From NCBI GenBank assembly GCA_960531495.1, contig OY482846.1:34911311-34975310 (forward strand): a DNA stretch of 64,000 nt. The letters run 5' to 3'. Positions 36,532 through 48,322 of the stretch are shown here, one piece after another (the stretch's first letter is position 1; each line of letters opens with the position of its first letter). The notes beneath the pieces are model-generated. The model was not told the DNA's origin, did not search any database, and saw only the letters and a list, made by a program, of their open reading frames with translations. The position numbers were made by a program, and so were the translations under genes. This DNA comes from Zeus faber. Taxonomy: Eukaryota > Chordata > Actinopteri > Zeiformes > Zeidae.

Positions 36532-36816
36532 CGGTTCAGATGAACCTGAAACGCGGTAACCAATCACGAGTCCACAGATCAGGCGACACAATCAGACGTG
36601 TGGGATGTGTAACCCATACATGTATACTGTATACTGGATATAACATCTAGACTCTGGGGAACGTGTGTAACATTAATCTCTTGAAGCCCTACAGGCGCAC
36701 AATGTGCCAGGCAGCCATGTCACAAAACACTGTCTAATTAAAACCAGGTTTGGACACATTTTTGCACATTGTCTGACCGTAGGGATTCAAGAGGTTAAAG
36801 TTAAGTGAAATATATT

Positions 36817-36821
<5 letters not shown>

Positions 36822-36899
<78 letters not shown>

Positions 36900-36907
36900 A
36901 CACACAC
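36822..36907. repeat. (CA)n microsatellite abutting a Tc1-like insertion
   Basis: About 86 bp of CA ending directly at the TA target of the next element. Confidence 0.95.
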
Positions 36908-36909
36908 TA

Positions 36910-38429
36910 CTCACAAAAAGTTAGGGATATTTGGCTTTCGGGTGAGATTTATGGAAAATGTAAAAAGTTCACGCTACAGTGATATTATATCATGAAAGTA
37001 GGGCATTTAAGTAGAAGCATGCAATGGTGATTTCCTCATCTCAAACAATTTATTTAAACAAAAGCCAACAACAGTGGTGGGTTTACCACAACAAATAATG
37101 TCAATGTCTCAATAACTTGTCATGTGCCCTTGAGCATCAATTACAGCTTGACAAGGACGTCTCATACTGTTCACAAGTCGACTTATTGTCTGCTGAGGCC
37201 TGGCCCCCCCACTCTTCTTGAAGGGCGGCCCTCGGGTCATTGAGGTTCTGGGGCACAGAGTTACGAGCCTCTACACAGCGACTCAGCTGATCCCATAGGT
37301 TTTCTATGGGATTCAGGTCTGGAGAAAGTGCAGGCAATTCCATTTGAGGTGCCCCAGTCTCCAGCAGCCGTTCCCTAATGATGCGACCTCAATGAGCTGG
37401 AGCATTGTCGTCCATGAAGATGAAATTAGGCCTGTGTTGTTCATGCAGGGGCACAATGACTGGATTACTGATGTTATTCAGGTAGTATGGCCTTGTCACT
37501 GTACCATTCACAAAGTGTAGGGCAGTTCTGTATTGACTAGACACACCTGCCCACACTGTAACACCACCACCACCAAAGGCTCGTTTGGTGACACCAGTGG
37601 CTGATGCATAGCGCTCTCCTTGACGTCTCCAACATCATTGGCGGCCATCATTTCTGCTCAACGTGAATCGACTTTCATCAGAGAACAGCACTGAGGCCAC
37701 TGGTCCCTCGTCCAGCGTCAATGCTCCCTGGCCCGTGCAAGACGATGATGCCTGTGCCTGGTGGTGTGGTCAGGTACCCTTGCAGGTTGTCTAGCACGCA
37801 GACCACACTGATGGAAACGGTTTCAAATGGTCTGACGTGACACTTGGATGCCTCTCACCTCCCTTAAATGTGCCTGGAGTTGAGTGGCATTCATCGTCCG
37901 GTTCCGCAGAGCACTGTTCACAATGAAGCGGTCATCAGTGTGGGATGTGGCCAAAGGACGTCCACTTCTATGCCTTTCTGTGACTCTTCCAGTCTCTGTA
38001 TCTCTGTTGCAACCTGCTGATGACACTCTGTGACACTCTAAGCTCAGTGGCCACTTCCCTCTGAGAACATCCTGTTTGAAGCCTCGCAATGGGCGAGGTC
38101 CTGTTGATAAATTGTTAGGTGTCGTCTTGGTCCCATGATGTAAAAATGTGATCAGCGTGATGAAGAGGACTGTTTAAATACCAATTCTAATTGAACCAGG
38201 AAATGTATTGGTCGATTGATGGATCAAACACCTGTTGTGAATTTTGCCGTTCAGCTCCTTGTTAGAGAACAGCAAGTTGTACAAAAAGTACTGAAACATT
38301 GAACAGTTGGACATGTACATTCAAAAGTTTAGAGAAGGTCAAATTAAGTTCACCTGTAAAGGTTATGGTGCATTTTAGGTTCATCCTGAAATTTTACCCG
38401 AAAGCCGAATATGCCTAACTTTTTGTGAG
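36910..38429 (-). mobile_element. Nearly full-length Tc1/mariner-type transposon, transposase broken
   Basis: Termini CTCACAAAAAGTTAGG (left) and its matching reverse complement at the right end are inverted repeats that continue with GGCTTTCGGGT. TA flanks both sides (36908-36909 and 38430-38431), as expected for Tc1/mariner. The minus strand encodes transposase remnants: an N-terminal helix-turn-helix region with G-R-P-L-A (about 38080-37830) and the C-terminal S-P-D-L-N-P-I-E-N-L-W (about 37320-37285) with the DDE glutamate. Frameshifts and stops split the frame, so it needs a transposase in trans. Confidence 0.92.
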
Positions 38430-38431
38430 TA

Positions 38432-38472
<41 letters not shown>

Positions 38473-38491
38473 CATCCATACATACATACAT

Positions 38492-38536
<45 letters not shown>
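38432..38536. repeat. Compound TG/TA/CATA/CA microsatellite
   Basis: TG then TA, CATA and CA iterations. It continues the simple-repeat target into which the Tc1-like element was inserted. Confidence 0.95.
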
Positions 38537-38540
<4 letters not shown>

Positions 38541-41148
38541 TTTTTTTATTACTACTTTTGGTATTGTGCCTTGGTATCAGAAAACCCCTTTTTTCTGCCC
38601 TAATAGACAAGGGTAGGGAGGATAGTGTAGGGATGACAACGGAAGTTTCAAGTTGATGCATCACGAGGATCTTGTATTAATAACTTAACTCATGTAGCAA
38701 TATACTGTAGTTCCTGCAAGCAAGAGATCAATACGGGTGTGCCTGGTTTTAACACCGCTAATCCTCTCATGGCGGCCAGGGTGGACTGTACGACCGACGC
38801 CTTGCTGACGCCTCTCGATGAGTGATAAATATATATCGAAAATTTTCCAGTGGGAAACCGCAATTAATCGCGGCAGAACTGCGACCGTAATACCATCAGG
38901 TGGTCATCGACAGTTAGTCTACTGAATTTGGTGTCAAGCTGCGTCCAGCAGTTTATCTCCTTCCACAACATCGGTATTGGAACTTGGCAAATGGTCTGAA
39001 GCCCCCAGACACCACCGGCCAGACCTGGTTTGTTTACAATTTATGTTTATTTTGATGTTTGAAGCTATATATGACCTTCAACTCATGCCATTACTGAGAC
39101 ACAATTAACCTCTTGGAAGGAAAACAATATATAAAAACAACTAGCCTGAGGTATGACTGTAAAATTATGGGGAGGCTTTAATTATGGCTTGTATGGCTTG
39201 ATTGTAAACATCAGGTATGCTTGCATTACACTAATGGGGATTACTACATTTGTGTGTTTTTGTGTGAAATCAAGCAGTTTTATATGTCAATTGACTTAAT
39301 TGAAGCCCGAATCGTAACAGAAATATTGCAGAGCAGTAAAAATGGTGTACCGCAAACAGGGATGTACTGTATATGTTTTGATGGATAGATTCTGGGAATT
39401 TGGGAATGGGGACTGGGAATTTGTAAAGTTAGGAAGTTTGGAAGACTAGAATGTTAATGTGCATTTTTTTCCCCATGGAAGGTCTTTTGAATGTTAATGC
39501 ATTTCTAAAAACTGTTTGGGCATTTTGGTGCATGCCAGTATAATCTGGCTTTGGTTTTGCCTCTTACACAGAATTACCGTATCTGGGGGAATGGTGGCTC
39601 TACCCCAAGGAGATCTGGGCGTTTATCCCAGAGGGTGGTGTACATAGCAAAGAAAGCTTAATGAGCCAGATTTTATTGTTTTTTCTTTTGAGATAAAACG
39701 ACTGCCCAATAATTGTTTGTGTATAAGATTACTCTGCAGGCTTTGAGGAAAATATGTCTTGGGCTATCTTGCAGAGAAAGTAATTCTCGGAATTATTTTT
39801 AATGAAGGAACCTTTTTTCTCCCAGAGAACCGTAGATGCGATTGTCTCCACTTTTAAAGTAACTTCAAGGCATCTTACCTTCTTTTTGGAATAAAAGGTT
39901 TTGAGGACTGTTCTTTGAGACTAAGACCAAGATAATTTCATCACAACAATGTTTTTGTTATTTGAAAAATCTGTTGCATTGGCAGTGTGATGTGGGGGTG
40001 GTGTGGTGTAAGCAGCCACACCTGTCTTGGGTTTAGGTAATTGGGCCCGGGACCAGGTCGCTGTACGCCTGTTGCTCATCAGATCAATCAACAAGCAACG
40101 GGTAAATCACCCATCCCCACACCCACAGGGGTGGAGCCCTTGTCATGAGCCCAAATCATGTTTTATATCTTCTGAGCTTGTTCTCTATTGCCCACTCTCT
40201 ACAATAAACTGGTACGTTTCAACCCCATTACCTGTGTCTCTGTTGGAGTGCCCCGAAAAAGCCTTGGAGTGGCATGTTCCAGGCGGAACTGCTACAGGCA
40301 GATTAAGGATTTTTTTTCTACATTGATTTATTTTTCATTCTTTTTGACAGTTTTTTTTTCTGTGCCCCTTTTATTCTTCTTGTATGCATGTCCAACACAT
40401 GGAAATGTAAAAAAATAAAAATAAAACTGCTGCCCTTCTCTGGACCCTGACACAGAGGGGCCTGAAGGTTAAGCAGTGAGGGTCGTCTGCATAGCGGTGG
40501 GGGTCAAACGGTGGTAGGAAAAAAAAAAAAAACCTTAGCAGAAGGTATCATTAGACCCCCGGTGGAACTTCAAAGGATGCACCCCACCCATGTCCTGGAA
40601 GACCTTGAAATGACTGCGTATACGTAGGCCTGTTCAGTGTGAAAGTGTGAGTGTTATTTTTCACTCTCTCCTTCTCGTTGTGTGAAATTAAATGTCTCCC
40701 CGGAAAAATTGATGGGGGAGCCCGTGTTCACACATGGCTGCTCTACCTCGAGATGAAACTTATGAAAACTGGGATTGTCTAGGTACTTAGGTGATTGAGG
40801 CGAGCCTTCCATTTGCTTAATTTACAATTCCTTCCTCGTCTATAAGACATCTAAATGACGTTAATGTGATTTAAGTGATTTTTGACAGAGAGGAATATTT
40901 GCGTTGTGGGACTCAGCCTACCTGGAGAAATGATTGGATTTGAAGCTCCATCGAGAGAACGGCCTCACCATGACAGCTTTGGTTTAATCATTAACACTTT
41001 ACTGCTTCCCACTCGTTCGAAGAAGTTGCTCAATCAAATGCGGCTGTAATTTTCATTTGTAAATGTTTTAACATATAAAGTACATTTAAAATATGACAAC
41101 AGTAAAATAACTGATGAATGCAGTTGAGGTCAGGTTAAACAGTGGAAC
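38537..41148. other. sts-pnpla4 intergenic DNA, no gene
   Basis: Holds a possible solo-LTR-like segment at about 39990-40300 (with AATAAA near 40203) and A-rich runs near 40410-40540. A minus-strand ATTAAA (40988-40983) lies 161 bases downstream of the pnpla4 stop. Nothing else is recognised. Confidence 0.45.
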
Positions 41149-42849
41149 TCAATGCATCCAACCTTCTTTCTTGAGAAAGCGCATTGCATCGTCCACACCC
41201 TCTTGACACAAGGACCGCATACGGTGAGCTGGTGGAGGGAACAACGCCTGGTTCAGCCGAAGGACATTCTCCATGGAAAACTGTGTATAAAGAACATAAG
41301 CCATTCATTTTCACTAATATAAAGACAACCGATAATGGTGTTATTTAGAAAAAGGAATAAACTTGGTAATTTGCTGCAAAGAGCTCAAGCGACGGAGATG
41401 TGAATGTACGTTTTCTACCTAACTGGTTTGTCCAGACCCTCACCACTATGTCCATGTTAGCGTGTCGGAAGTAGCGTGTGGACTCCCCCGAGTGAACGGG
41501 ACAAACGTCTTGGGATCCAGCAAAGGGGGACACAGTGATGGTACGTCCTGTTGGCAGGGTGGGCAGGCCGTTGGTGAACCCCCCATCAATCCATTTCTAT
41601 TGGAGCCAGACCAGATCCGGAGATGCGGTTTTTTTGGAACCAGATACACAGAAGGAAGTTGGTGTTGACCAGTCGCCAGCCAGTCAGTGGAGCATAGGTC
41701 ATTTATTTACTGACAGGCACTTAGCAAATCCAATGAAAAACGCAAGGCGGAAAGTAAAAGCAGCCTGGCTTTTCTAAGGTATCTCCTCTTAAAACACCCT
41801 TGCTACAGATGACTTCAAAAGAACCAGATACATGTACAATCCTGAAAATGTTTGCGTTGACAACTGTGTGAAGGATATGGTCATTGCTACACTTGGTACT
41901 CATTTCTACTATTTTACCTCAAGCACTGCATGGGATTTTTTTGTGTTAGACTGATTAAGTTGCAGTATAATTATTGTGGAGGCACTGCAGCTTATACATG
42001 AATTCAAATCAGTCACCTCTCCACGGAAGTCCACGGGTTGAAATCCAGCATAAACCGGGACAAAACTGCTAGCCAGCAGTGCCTTCAGAAACACAAAACC
42101 GTGAAAATGAATAGCTTTAACAAAGCTTCTTTGGGACACTCAAGAATTGCATAGCACAACAGGGACTTTGCGCAAACCTTAATAAGGTCCTCCCTGGAGG
42201 TGAAGCTGGAAACGATGTGGTTCTGGCCGCTGGTGACGTGCGTTAGGGAAACGTGGAGGCGGTCACCTGCCAGACTATGGGCATTGCTGGGCAGAACCTC
42301 CTCTATGCCCTTCCTGGAGCACAGGAGGATCCATGCAGATGCTCATTTGTACATTTTTTCCTTTAAATAATAATGTTAACTATAAACAGTACTTTCAGGG
42401 TGTAGTATAACTACTGAACAATCTTCGATCTGTACACCGCGATCACACACAGGCTAATTACTGTGTTCCAACTTAGATGCTTAACTGATATTGAATTACC
42501 TCAGCGTGAGCATGAAGTCGTACCCTGGTGTTAGGGCTCCGGCCGCCTGGCTCCTCACATCGCTGGCAAATCTGTAGGTGAACTCTTTGCAGTGCTGTGG
42601 AAAGACATCCATAACATTGCATTTCTTTATTTGCGCTACGGTCCGTGTTTGAATCCACCGATGTTTTACCTCTAACTTGTCCGGAGCCGTGATGAGGACT
42701 GCGGCCACCAGGGCTCCGGCCGAGGCCCCAGCACAGGCCCTGACGGACCGCAGCAGCCTGCCTCCATGACGGAGGGTGGCCTCCGCCACACCCAGGTGGT
42801 AGATGCCCAAGAAGCCGGCAGCGGCAAAGGATAGGTTCAGCGCTGGCAT
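41149..42849 (-). CDS. pnpla4: Patatin-like phospholipase domain-containing protein 4, six coding exons, intact
   Basis: Patatin-fold serine lipase; the family has triacylglycerol lipase, retinyl-ester hydrolase and transacylase activity. Coding exons in gene order: 42849-42670, 42594-42500, 42313-42178, 42082-42017, 41596-41444, 41280-41149. All introns are GT-AG and the phases agree. The product is 253 residues, the same as human PNPLA4. Seen: N-terminal NLSFAAAGFLGIYHLG (patatin oxyanion region), nucleophile elbow GASAG with S43, TPGYDFM, LLASSFVP-YAG, and DGG with D163 completing the Ser-Asp dyad. The chosen ATG (42849) gives an N-terminus aligned with human PNPLA4. An in-frame ATG at 42942 would add 31 residues with no family support. 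The stop is TGA at 41151-41149. An ATTAAA-type signal lies on the minus strand at 40988-40983. The gene converges on sts. Confidence 0.95.
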
Positions 42850-43189
42850 CCTCCCGATACTCTCCTGATTACGGCACTTGCAAAGGCAGCCTGGAGTGAA
42901 TATTCTACTCAAAATCCGTGTGGTACATGAGATAACAGGCATGTTGACATAGCAGGGCCTGTTTACAAGCCAATCATGGTTTTAAGTGGCGATAGGCTCA
43001 CTGAAAAAGATAAGAATATTTTTTTTAAATCCCAAAAATGTTGTTTTATCCGATTTCTGGGACGACAGCTAATTCAGGCGTTAAAGCAGCCGAAGTTGAC
43101 AGAATATTGCAGGTCAAATAGAGATAACATTTTCAAATGAAAAAAAAATATGTACACACACAACTTTACTGTACCTTACTTTAGCATGT

Positions 43190-43196
43190 GTGTGTA

Positions 43197-43239
<43 letters not shown>

Positions 43240-43240
43240 T
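43190..43240. repeat. TG/TA microsatellite
   Basis: TG dinucleotides passing into TA. Confidence 0.9.
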
Positions 43241-43324
43241 ACAGTATGTGACATAAATTACGTAGTGAGACCAGCCTCGGTTTGTTATCCATTGGGGCTA
43301 AAATAGTTACGTTTATTGGCCTAC

Positions 43325-43377
43325 TGACCAATGACAGCGGACGTAACAAAAGTCTAGTGACCAATGAGAGCGGCCGT
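43325..43377. promoter_or_regulatory. Duplicated CCAAT-box 20-mer
   Basis: TGACCAATGACAGCGGACGT and TGACCAATGAGAGCGGCCGT, 33 bases apart, differ at two positions. CCAAT with flanking GA/TGA is a typical NF-Y site. The pair lies about 500 bp upstream of the pnpla4 start codon. Confidence 0.55.
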
Positions 43378-43799
43378 TAAAAAAAGGCCGGGAGAGAAAT
43401 GTTCCAATTATGAACGCAACGGCGGGAATTTATGTGCACACGGAAATTGAAGTAAAGAGACGGGTCACGGCGTTTAAACGACTTACAGATTTTCAAGAGG
43501 ACAAAAGACGCGGTTTTTTTTTGTGTTCCTAAAAAACGCTGAAATGTCAGAATAGAAAAGTTCATAATTATGTGTAAACATTGAAAAGTCACGGCACGAA
43601 CATCACGTTGGAGTAAACAAACGCACCGCGTCGACGGAGAGGGCGCAGCGGAACGTCATTTCCGGTAGGGACCTTTGGCTGCATTTCAAAGTAAAAGCTT
43701 GGAAATGACATGAACAAAAGCACTAAGGTGCGGTAAACATTAAATCTGTCGTCTTAGCAATAGAGGTTGTGCTTTTACTTCAATGAAAGTGTTGTTTTT

Positions 43800-43803
<4 letters not shown>

Positions 43804-43846
<43 letters not shown>
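43804..43846. repeat. (TA)n microsatellite
   Basis: Pure TA tract in an AT-rich area. Confidence 0.95.
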
Positions 43847-43848
<2 letters not shown>

Positions 43849-44055
43849 TTTTAATATAATTAATAATATGACATATAATTATGTGTGTTTTTTATGTGTT
43901 TTAAATCAAAGCTTCACAATGTTTTATATCTTTTTGTATCTATTTTATATCTTCACAATATCTCGTCAAAATCACATTTATTTAAAGTGTCACCTATTCT
44001 CAGCACACTTCACAAAATAGACGAAAAAATAAGAATAAATAAACGCAGTGATAAA

Positions 44056-44254
44056 GGAGGAGGTAGAGCTGGTCATCTAGTGATCTAAAGGTTGCTGGTT
44101 GGATCCCAGGCTCCTCCTGCTAGCATGCTGTTGTGTCCTTGAGCAAGACACTTAACCCCTCATTGCTCCTGATGGCTGCGTCCGTCGGTGTTTGAATAAT
44201 TGTAAGTCGCTTTGGATAAAAGCGTCTGCTAAATGTAATGTAATGTAATGTAAT
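44056..44254 (+). mobile_element. tRNA-derived SINE (family A) with L2-type tail
   Basis: The head carries GGTAGAGCTGGT and a B-box-like GGTTGGATCCC; the body matches 7591-7758 in reverse. The tail has 34 bases (44202-44235) identical to the L2 LINE tail at 17107-17140, then (AATGT)n. The shared tail suggests mobilisation by L2 enzymes. Confidence 0.88.
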
Positions 44255-44299
44255 ACAGTATAAGACTAAAAAGCAATGGACATTACAGTCCAAATTTAA

Positions 44300-44720
44300 A
44301 CATACTTTATTTACTTTAGTCACTTTTTACCCTTTCATATTTTATTTTTAATTGATTTAATCCAAGTGACATTCCCTTACTGTAGTTAAAATATGGTGGC
44401 ATCCTGTTCAAAATGTTCAAACTGTTATTGATGCGGGTTACAGGAACAACAAAGGCAGGCACATTGGTCAACTCCTTATCCAGATCTTTAATGTTATTGT
44501 ATAGCACACCATACTGGGCTACACTGGGGTAAAGCATGACCACCAGCCCCTTCCATTGGGATATTGGACCTCTGCAGCTCCGGTCTACACAGTTTAGGAT
44601 GTTAGCGCCAGAACACATCAGTGACAGTTGTCACTTGGGAGCCGGAATCAATCAGTGCTGTAGAGCTTGTGACATTTACTTCCGGCGGACCCTCATTTAA
44701 GGGTCCAACCCACCAGGGGG
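44300..44720 (-). pseudogene. Ty3/gypsy fragment, protease region
   Basis: The minus strand encodes a retropepsin-like Asp-Ser-Gly-Ser segment at about 44650-44625. Flanking residues fit a decayed Ty3/gypsy gag-pol junction. No intact frame and no LTRs recognised. Confidence 0.55.
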
Positions 44721-44939
44721 GTGTATGGCTCTCTTGAGCCCCGCATTTCCGGCTTTTCCCGCTGGGGAGCTTGATGTGTGCCCATGGTTGTCCCAGCCAC
44801 CACAGGCCTTAGGAGTTTAAAGACGGCCCAGCTGCGACAGCATTTCCAGTAACCAGCAGTGGCAGGGTGACCAGGGGTTCCAGCCAACTCACTGTCAGGC
44901 AACACAATTCTGAAAACCCTAGAAACATGGCCCAGCCTG

Positions 44940-45222
44940 TGTGAGAGAAATGCAGATGATCAATTCTTCGAATGATGTGTCACATGTTGTCTATAGTACA
45001 ATAGCCTTTTTTGTATGTTACGTAGCTTTTAAAAAACATTGCCTTGGGGTTTTTAATGAGTCTCTCAGAGTTTATATGAAGAGGCTGTTTCCAATAATGC
45101 CTACTGTATTGTAAAGACCATATCACATTCCATCTTCACTCAACCTTGTGTGGACATAAGGATTACCCCCAGGGGGGCTTGACAGAGCATTGTGGTTTGT
45201 TTTATGGCACAGTAAGAATGTA
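44940..45222 (+). repeat. Interspersed repeat, copy 2 (partner at 2812-3049)
   Basis: Aligned with copy 1; carries an extra block near 45155-45190 (GGACATAAGGATTACCCCCA and following bases) absent from copy 1. Confidence 0.7.
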
Positions 45223-45537
45223 TCTTTGACCAGAGTTTGACTGTTAAATCCCATCAGTGATCCCATCTTTGTCCAGGTGAGCGGTATAGAGCCTGCCTGA
45301 CTGCAGGGGGTTATTTGACAAGGGCCGGCAAGTGGTTTAGTAGTGGCTCTGAATGTTTAACTTTTGAGATAATGTACTGTAGTGATGGAAGAATGTGAGA
45401 GGATATATCAGTGTTGTGTTATGAGTTGGCGGTAAGGGACACAACAAATACCATATAAAGGACCAACACCACAAGTACCCCGGTATGTGCACAGTTAATT
45501 CAACTTTGGATTGAATAGTTTTCAAAGTAGAAAAAGA

Positions 45538-45569
<32 letters not shown>

Positions 45570-46566
45570 CATAAAATTGTTAGTATAATTCTCTAGAAAC
45601 AGTCATAGTGCCTATTTGCTTCAATATTGCAGGGGGTAAAAACAACCCGAAAACAATGAAAAACCTGAATGTTGAGGATTTAGCTGATGGAAGTGTATAC
45701 AATCCACCAATCGTCTGCTCGTCCTCCTGTAATCCACCATCCCAGTCACGGCACCAAAGATGTAACCCTATCTTCCAGGGGGTGAGCCCTGGCAAGGTCA
45801 CTGTGTTGTGTTAGGTGATGTATACCAGGGCCGGATGGAAAAACCAGGAACAGGACTCCCAGTGGTGGTTGAGGCAGAGCAAACTTCCCCCATTCATTGG
45901 CTTTCGGAACACAAAACAAGAACTAACCTATAGTGGCTGCGGAGGGCCAATAAGGCTCAACACAACAGCAATGCAAACCAGCAACAATGTTTAAAATAAT
46001 ACAAGAACGCCATCTGGCAATCAAATAACTCACTCCCTTACATATTATTTTTTAAATTATATAAAAGGTGGAGAGTCTCTATCTCTCTCTCTGTCATAAG
46101 CTTTGCAGGGACCGTGTACAAAGTTCTCGTTAAGGGTAACATCGCAGACCAAAGCTCAACATTGCAAGGTCAAATGTATGGAATACTGCTCAACATTCCG
46201 CCGTCAATAGAAATATCATGGTCTTGAAAAAGGGAGACTGGAACCAACAACAGGAAGCTTCTGTCCAACGGTAAAGACGCTTAAAGACAACGTGAAGACA
46301 TCGACCCCTCTAAGGGATCTTGAGGTTCAGTCGGTCCTCGGTCCACACTTTAAACCTTCTTTATTGCGTCAGTATTGACCCTCAGTTTAAGATTCAGATT
46401 GTTCTCTCCACAACACCTACAGTATATGTGATCTTGCGACACACCCCTTAAGTCATTGCTTTGAATTCTTTCAAACCGAGAGAAACATGATGAAGATATT
46501 CTAATCTAAGATGATGCACCACCATATGTATACCATTCACGACGGACAGGTAGATACTGTAGATAA

Positions 46567-46624
<58 letters not shown>

Positions 46625-47894
46625 GGATAGATAGATACATAGATAAAAAGATAGTGTAATCTTTTCCCATCTCCATGGCAGCCAGCCTGGAAGGTGAGTC
46701 CCTTTGGGATTAACACTCAAGGTTTGTTGCTTTTTCCCCCCCACATTTTTTTTGTTTTTGTTTTTTGAGGTGAACTTTCTCTTTTCTCGCCGCATAACTG
46801 AAAATCATTTGTAAACTGTGGTGCCGAAGGTTCCGTGAACTTGTCTTTTATACATCGGCTAATGAGATTATGACAACACGGGTCACCACCAAGGCCGTAG
46901 CACTTTTCTTTCTCCGCGGTGACACTTGTGGAGAATATGGTTTTCGCGGGGGAGTAATAGCATGTTATTAACAGTGTCGCACTTCACCTCACGCAAGAAA
47001 GGAAAATCATAAGCGCCTCCTTCTATTATTTCAGCCCACCTGATCCACACAGGGCCATACATAATCATGAGCGATGCTAACGGAGCCGCAAATTGTGCTG
47101 ACGCAGTTGATGGGGAGGAGGTGAAAATGGGGAGAACTCCTATTGTGGAGGGTCCTTGGGAAATAAACGCTGACTGAGGTGTTAGCGCAAGGATGTGTTG
47201 CACTCCGGGGATCGTGCTTAAAGGCAGAATAACAGCAAAGTGTAGTTAATAATAATTTTTAAAAAGCGCACACAGGTTTATATAATTTGCGGTCATAATG
47301 CAATTTGTTCATCCGCCGCAAATCCCCGGTGGTGGTGGGTGGATGTATGTGTGTGGGGGGGCTTTCTTAGTTAGTATTAAATGGTGCAAAGTTGGCTGAA
47401 AAATATAGATAGATGCAAGCTTCTTTTAAAATGACCAGGTCAAATGATCTACCTGCATTCAAAAATGCTAAATATATTTTTTTAAATATATATTGAGTAT
47501 ACTTTATATATTCAATACATAGTATGTTGGCGTACCTTCTATCACTGCATGAACCCTTACAGCACAATACAATTTAATACATTTATGGCACTGAATGCAC
47601 TGAATGGAGTCGGCCAGGGTAGCCTAGTCCGGACAGAAGCTGCTGTAGCCAGCCTCAAGCAGGCTTCCAAATGATCATCAGTCACGGTTGAACGCTATTT
47701 GGACTTAATAATTTTCCTGTGGGATAAGGCTGATTCCCATAAATAAGTAGAGCTGAATAATGCAGGCAAGGAGGGAGCACATTTCCTCATGTTTGGGTAC
47801 TTTTCCTCTGTGAGTAAGATCTAAAACTGTACATGAGCCCTGGACTTGAGCTGAATGTCAGCCTGTGGTGTCAACATCTCATCCTCCACTGCAG
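45223..47894. other. Gene-free stretch with TA and GATA microsatellites
   Basis: Contains (TA)n at 45541-45569 and (GATA)n at about 46567-46640. The block 46850-47230 has mixed composition and no obvious repeat, with an open minus-strand frame of 106 codons that resembles nothing known. Confidence 0.45.
46567..46640. repeat. (GATA)n microsatellite
   Basis: About 18 tandem ATAG/GATA units with one substitution (GATG). Confidence 0.95.
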
Positions 47895-47899
47895 GCCAG

Positions 47900-48322
47900 T
47901 TCAGGTGAAACAGTGTTGCAATTTTTGATGCGAGTGAATCAACCTCAATATCTTCCCTAAACGGGGAGCACATAAAGGAAGCGATTGGCTCGAGTAAAGC
48001 AAAGTCTTGAAACCATTTTTCAAAGCCTTAAAGACAATTTTCATTCTGCTCTGTGTAGCGCGCACTGTCAAGTTGCGCACACGCCTTCCCTTGGGTCTCC
48101 AGCTCTGATGCGAGGTTTTGAAAGTTCCCCAAATCATGGCGCTGCAGCTTTGAGGACAGAAGTTGCCTTTTTTGTTTGAAAGCATTAACTGAACTGGTCA
48201 TGATGACCACGGTTTTGTCTTTTCCTCGCAGCTCCAAATTAAGCTCATTCAACATGTTGGTCAGATCGGTTAAAAAAAAGAATGTTTTTTTGAATTGCGT
48301 GCAATCTACCCGCACTACCTTT
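47900..48322 (-). pseudogene. hAT-type transposase fragment (Charlie/ZBED5-like)
   Basis: The minus-strand frame has F-L-T-D-L-T and the downstream L-N-E-L-N-L-E-L-R-G-K region, with an alternating hydrophobic segment resembling the middle of hAT transposases related to ZBED5 and GTF2IRD2. No ends or catalytic residues recognised. Its junction truncates the adjacent Tc1 element. Confidence 0.6.

Larger units (their letters stand above)
42850..43700 (-). promoter_or_regulatory. pnpla4: 5-prime flank and candidate promoter of pnpla4
   Basis: Includes a TG/TA microsatellite (43190-43240), two near-identical CCAAT-containing 20-mers (43325-43344 and 43358-43377), and at 43620-43665 a CG-rich patch with CGTCATTTCCGG, which resembles CRE-like plus ETS sites. 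Such elements are common in housekeeping promoters. The transcription start is not determined. Confidence 0.4.

Noticed and set aside
42850-42942. Upstream in-frame ATG for pnpla4 at 42942
   Set aside because: It would add 31 residues not found in the family; the ATG at 42849 gives the conserved N-terminus and length.
46567-46640. GATA repeat as a CRISPR-like array
   Set aside because: A 4-bp microsatellite without spacers; this is eukaryotic DNA.
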